DNA of 64,000 bases from Sphingomonas sp. PP-CE-3A-406 (lineage in GTDB: Bacteria; Pseudomonadota; Alphaproteobacteria; Sphingomonadales; Sphingomonadaceae): assembly GCF_003688625.1 (NCBI RefSeq), contig NZ_RCWY01000002.1, forward strand, positions 310,001 through 374,000, in the 5' to 3' direction. The translations under genes and the position numbers were made by a program. The notes beneath the pieces are model-generated. The model saw only the letters and a list, made by a program, of their open reading frames with translations. It had not been told where the DNA came from and searched no databases. This document shows, in pieces, positions 60,977 through 64,000 of this stretch (position 1 is the stretch's first letter; each line of letters opens with the position of its first letter).

Positions 60977-63518
60977 GCCAGGCGAACGGGGTGAACCAGG
61001 CCTTCGCTCGAGCCGCCTCGCGCTCGGCTGGCTGATCGGCGGCGAGTGGCGGTTCCACCCTGCCCGCTTCCTGCTGACCGCGGTCGCGATTCTGGTCGGT
61101 GTGGCGCTCGGCTTCGCGGTGCATCTGGTCAACGGATCGGCGCTGGCGGCGTTCGATGGGGCGATGCGCGGCGTCAGCGGCGCGGCCGAGCTATCGGTCC
61201 GCGCGACCAGCCCACTCGGCATCGACGAACACCTCTATCCGCGCGTGGCACGCGCCGACGGCGTCGCCGATGCGAGCCCGGTCGTCACGCTGGATGCCCG
61301 GATCAGCAAGACCCGGCTGACGCTGCTCGGGGTCGACGTGATCCGCGCGGCGATGGTGACGCCGTCGCTGATCGGCGTGCGTCCGCCGGGTCCGGGACAG
61401 GACGAGTCCAACGACACCCCGTTCGACGAGGACTCGGTGTTCCTGTCGCGGGCCGCGCTCACGCAGGCCCGGACCGCGGTCGGGCAACGCATCGTTGTGA
61501 CCGCGAACGGCCGGTCGGTGCCGCTGCGCATCGCCGGCACGCTGCCCGCGTCCGATGCCGCAACCGCGGTCGCCGTGATCGACATCGCCGCCGCGCAGTG
61601 GCGGTTCGGGCGCCTCGGCCGGGTCGACCGGATCGACCTGGCGCTGGCGGATCGGCCCGCCGCGGAGTCGGCGTTGCGCGCGATCCTGCCCGCCGATGCG
61701 GTCCTCTCCAGCGCGCAGACGCAGAACGCGCAGGGCGACTCGCTGTCGCGCGCGTACCGGGTCAATCTCGACATGCTGGCGCTCGTGGCGCTCCTGACCG
61801 GCGGCTTCCTCGTCTATTCCGCACAGTCGCTGTCGGTAGTCCGTCGCCAGCGCGCGTTCGCGTTGCTGCGGACGCTCGGCATGCCGCGCGGCGGGATCGT
61901 CGCGGCGGTGGTCGTCGAAGGGCTGGCAATCGGTCTGGTCGGCGCATCGGCAGGGCTCGCCGCTGGCTATGGCCTCGCCTGGGCGGCGCTGCACTGGGTC
62001 GGTGGCGATCTCGGCGCGGGCTATTTCGGCGGCGGCGCGGCGCACGTCGTGTTCCAGCCGGGAGCGGCGCTCGGCTTCTTCGCACTCGGGCTACTCGCCG
62101 CTGTTCTGGGTAGCGCGCTCCCAGCACGTGCCGCCGCCCGCGCCGCGCCCGCCGCCGCGTTGAAGAATGCCGGCGACGTTCTCGACCCGCGCCGTGCCGT
62201 GCCGTGGCGGCCCGCCGCCGCGCTGTTGCTGGGCGGCGGCGGCGTGGCGATGCTCCCAGCGATCGACGGCCTGCCGCTGTTCGGTTTCGCCGGGATGGCG
62301 GCGATGCTCGCGGGCGGCGTCGCCGGCGTGCCGTGGTTCGCGCGCACGCTGCTCACCCCGCTGGCGAAGCGCACGCACGGCAGCGTGCCCGGGATGCTGG
62401 CGATCCGCCATCTGCACGGTGCGCCTGGCGAGGCGGCGACCGCGCTGTGCGGGATCGTCGCGTCGACCGCGCTGATGATCGCGATGGCGACGATGGTGAC
62501 CAGCTTTCGCGGCGCGGTCGACGAATGGCTCGGGCAGGTGCTGGGTGCCGATCTGTATCTGCGCACGGCCGCGGGCGCGAGTTTCGATCCGGCGATACGG
62601 ACGCGTCTCGCCACCACGCCCGGCGTCGCACGGCTCGCCTTCAGCCGCCAGATCCCGCTGACCATCGCCCCCGATCGCCCGCCGATCAGCCTGATCGCGC
62701 GGCCCGAACGCGGCGGTCGCGATCCGCTGCTGGTCCTGATCGCGAAGGGATCGGCCTTGCCCCCCAACGCGCTACCCGTCTGGGTCTCAGAACCCGCGCA
62801 ACGGCTGTACGGCTGGGATCCGGACGAGACGATCACGCTGCCCATCGCAGGGCGGACGCGGTTCGTGGTCGCAGGCGTCTGGCGGGATTACGGGCGGCAG
62901 GCGGGCGCGGTCCTGATCGACGAAGGCGATTACCAGCGGCTCACCGGCGACGATGGCCGCGACGAGATATCGGCAATGGTCAGGCCCGGCGAGGATATCG
63001 GCAAGGTCGCCGATGCGATGACCGCGCGCTTGCCCGCAAGCCTGCGCGATCAGGTCGAGGTCGGTCGCCCGGCGACGCTCAGGAAACTCGCGCTGACGCT
63101 CTTCGACCGGAGTTTCGCGGTGACCTATCTGCTCGAAGCCGTCGCGATTCTGGTCGGGCTTGCCGGCGTCGCGGCGACGATGTCGGCACAGACGATCGCG
63201 CGTGAACGCGAGTTCGGGATGCTGCGGCATCTGGGGCTGACGCGGCGCCAGTTGACCGCGATGCTGGCGATCGAAGGCGCGATCGTCGGGCTGACGGGTG
63301 CGCTCGCCGGGATCGGGCTCGGGCTGATCCTGTCGCAGGTTCTGATCCACGTCATCAATCCCCAGTCGTTCAACTGGACGATGACGACGCGAATTCCCTA
63401 CGAGACGCTGCTCGGGGTCGCCGCGGCGTTGACCGGGGCGGCCGCGATCACCGCCGTGCTCGCAGGACGCCGCGCGACCGCGAACAGCGCGGTGCAATCG
63501 GTACGGGAGGATTGGTGA
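60966..63518 (+). CDS. ABC transporter permease, FtsX-like (duplicated)
   Basis: An 850-residue membrane protein of the MacB/FtsX class. An N-terminal helix (about 38-58, [20 protein letters not shown]) is followed by a periplasmic domain to about 265, then helix groups near 268-290, 315-345 and 360-385, a second half with its own periplasmic domain (about 510-710), and a closing FtsX module ([37 protein letters not shown]). The internal doubling is as in large AttE/YbbP-like permeases. GTG 60966 overlaps the ATPase. With the AttH-like protein downstream it forms a three-gene unit. Confidence 0.9.
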   Translation: MALKPGERGEPGLRSSRLALGWLIGGEWRFHPARFLLTAVAILVGVALGFAVHLVNGSALAAFDGAMRGVSGAAELSVRATSPLGIDEHLYPRVARADGVADASPVVTLDARISKTRLTLLGVDVIRAAMVTPSLIGVRPPGPGQDESNDTPFDEDSVFLSRAALTQARTAVGQRIVVTANGRSVPLRIAGTLPASDAATAVAVIDIAAAQWRFGRLGRVDRIDLALADRPAAESALRAILPADAVLSSAQTQNAQGDSLSRAYRVNLDMLALVALLTGGFLVYSAQSLSVVRRQRAFALLRTLGMPRGGIVAAVVVEGLAIGLVGASAGLAAGYGLAWAALHWVGGDLGAGYFGGGAAHVVFQPGAALGFFALGLLAAVLGSALPARAAARAAPAAALKNAGDVLDPRRAVPWRPAAALLLGGGGVAMLPAIDGLPLFGFAGMAAMLAGGVAGVPWFARTLLTPLAKRTHGSVPGMLAIRHLHGAPGEAATALCGIVASTALMIAMATMVTSFRGAVDEWLGQVLGADLYLRTAAGASFDPAIRTRLATTPGVARLAFSRQIPLTIAPDRPPISLIARPERGGRDPLLVLIAKGSALPPNALPVWVSEPAQRLYGWDPDETITLPIAGRTRFVVAGVWRDYGRQAGAVLIDEGDYQRLTGDDGRDEISAMVRPGEDIGKVADAMTARLPASLRDQVEVGRPATLRKLALTLFDRSFAVTYLLEAVAILVGLAGVAATMSAQTIAREREFGMLRHLGLTRRQLTAMLAIEGAIVGLTGALAGIGLGLILSQVLIHVINPQSFNWTMTTRIPYETLLGVAAALTGAAAITAVLAGRRATANSAVQSVREDW

Positions 63519-64000
63519 TGCGCCGCACGCTGCCGTTGTTGGTCGGCTTGATCGCGACTGTCGGTGTCGCCGCGCCGCCTGCGACGCCCTACCCCGTCGT
63601 CCGGCCCGGCATCGTCCTGCGTTTCCCGGCCGATCACGGCGCGCATCCGCAGTTTCGCACCGAATGGTGGTACGTCACCGGTTGGCTGAAGACCGATGCG
63701 GGCGAGAATCTCGGCTTTCAGGTCACCTTCTTCCGCACGCGGCCGCCGGGCAACGCGCGCAATCCGAGCCGGTTCGCGCCGAACCAGGTGCTGTTCGCGC
63801 ACGCCGCGCTGTCCGATCCCGCGACCGGCCGGCTGCTGCACGGCGAGCGCGCCGCGCGCGCCGGCTTCGGTCTGGCGCAGGCGCGCACCGGCGATGCCGA
63901 CGTCGCGATCCGCGACTGGCAGATGCTGCGCGCGAAGGACGGGCATTGGACGACGCGCGTGACCGCCGACGGTTTCGGTCTGGCGCTCGATCTCCAGCCG
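63518..64000 (+). CDS. AttH/CrtC lipocalin-like secreted hydrolase (partial, runs off window)
   Basis: The first 161 residues of a secreted protein. A signal peptide ([20 protein letters not shown]) is followed by FPADHGAHPQFRTEWWYVTG; the EWWY motif (Glu49-Tyr52) is the hallmark of the AttH/CrtC family, two-domain lipocalin-like proteins including carotenoid hydratase CrtC. VLFAHAALSDPATGRLLHGE continues the fold. Its ATG overlaps the permease stop by one base (TGATG). ATPase-permease-AttH is a recurrent trio in Proteobacteria; the cargo or substrate is unknown. The 3' end lies outside the window. Confidence 0.88.
   Translation, partial: MRRTLPLLVGLIATVGVAAPPATPYPVVRPGIVLRFPADHGAHPQFRTEWWYVTGWLKTDAGENLGFQVTFFRTRPPGNARNPSRFAPNQVLFAHAALSDPATGRLLHGERAARAGFGLAQARTGDADVAIRDWQMLRAKDGHWTTRVTADGFGLALDLQP

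Overview
The window looks like chromosomal DNA of a GC-rich alphaproteobacterium of the Sphingomonas group. This rests on strong G+C bias, carA/carB-greA, yqeY-dnaG-rpoD and mtaB-ftsY-septation-protein neighbourhoods of the sphingomonad type, a DUF4170 gene, sites resembling EcfG general-stress promoters, and very many dispersed palindromes. No plasmid, prophage, rRNA or tRNA gene was recognised. Most genes are housekeeping. Accessory interest lies in small insertions between and inside genes, and in a few metabolic clusters.

Layout: 1-1.4 kb has the edge of a HigB-like toxin gene and two secreted small proteins. 1.4-8.1 kb has a prolyl oligopeptidase, an MFS pump, a DUF885 lipoprotein and a chloroperoxidase-type hydrolase behind a consensus EcfG promoter. 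8.2-12.2 kb has ftsB, eno and a run of small envelope/stress proteins. 12.6-18.7 kb has rhomboid, greA, carB, a wedged small secreted ORF and carA. 18.8-23.6 kb has yqeY, a DUF559 (Vsr-like) gene framed by palindromic inverted repeats, dnaG and rpoD. 23.7-24.6 kb is an A+T-rich HEPN-like gene. 25-32 kb has rluE and the translation/secretion set rplS-trmD / rimM-rpsP-ffh, split by an opposite-strand flavoprotein gene. 32-37.3 kb has a GGDEF-EAL protein, mtaB, ftsY, septation protein A and sodB.

37.4-50.3 kb is a CoA-thioester catabolic region. Two SDRs, an APH-type kinase, a zinc alcohol dehydrogenase and an ACAD10/11-like acyl-CoA dehydrogenase lie divergent from a tandem TetR regulator. An MFS transporter, a GST, an AMP-dependent acyl-CoA ligase and a thioesterase follow. 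The gene set recalls pathways that activate and phosphorylate 4-hydroxyacyl-CoA (levulinate/lva type). 50.4-56.7 kb has an EF-hand protein, an OmpR-type two-component system, an MHS transporter and an M3 peptidase. 56.8-60.1 kb has a Crp/Fnr regulator with an FNR-like box, a GntA/YqcI-YcgG haem N-oxygenase, a DUF1989 protein and an FMN alpha-hydroxyacid oxidase, a candidate guanidino-compound oxidation system. 60.3-64 kb is an ABC ATPase-permease-AttH operon that runs off the edge.

The most unusual signal is the palindrome population. At least eight sequence families recur between genes. One 57-bp perfect palindrome is inserted in frame (19 codons) inside the acyl-CoA ligase. Another family frames the DUF559 gene and appears to supply the ribosome binding sites of DUF559, dnaG and an SDR gene. 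That DUF559-palindrome association is my best candidate for an undescribed mobile or domesticated system here.
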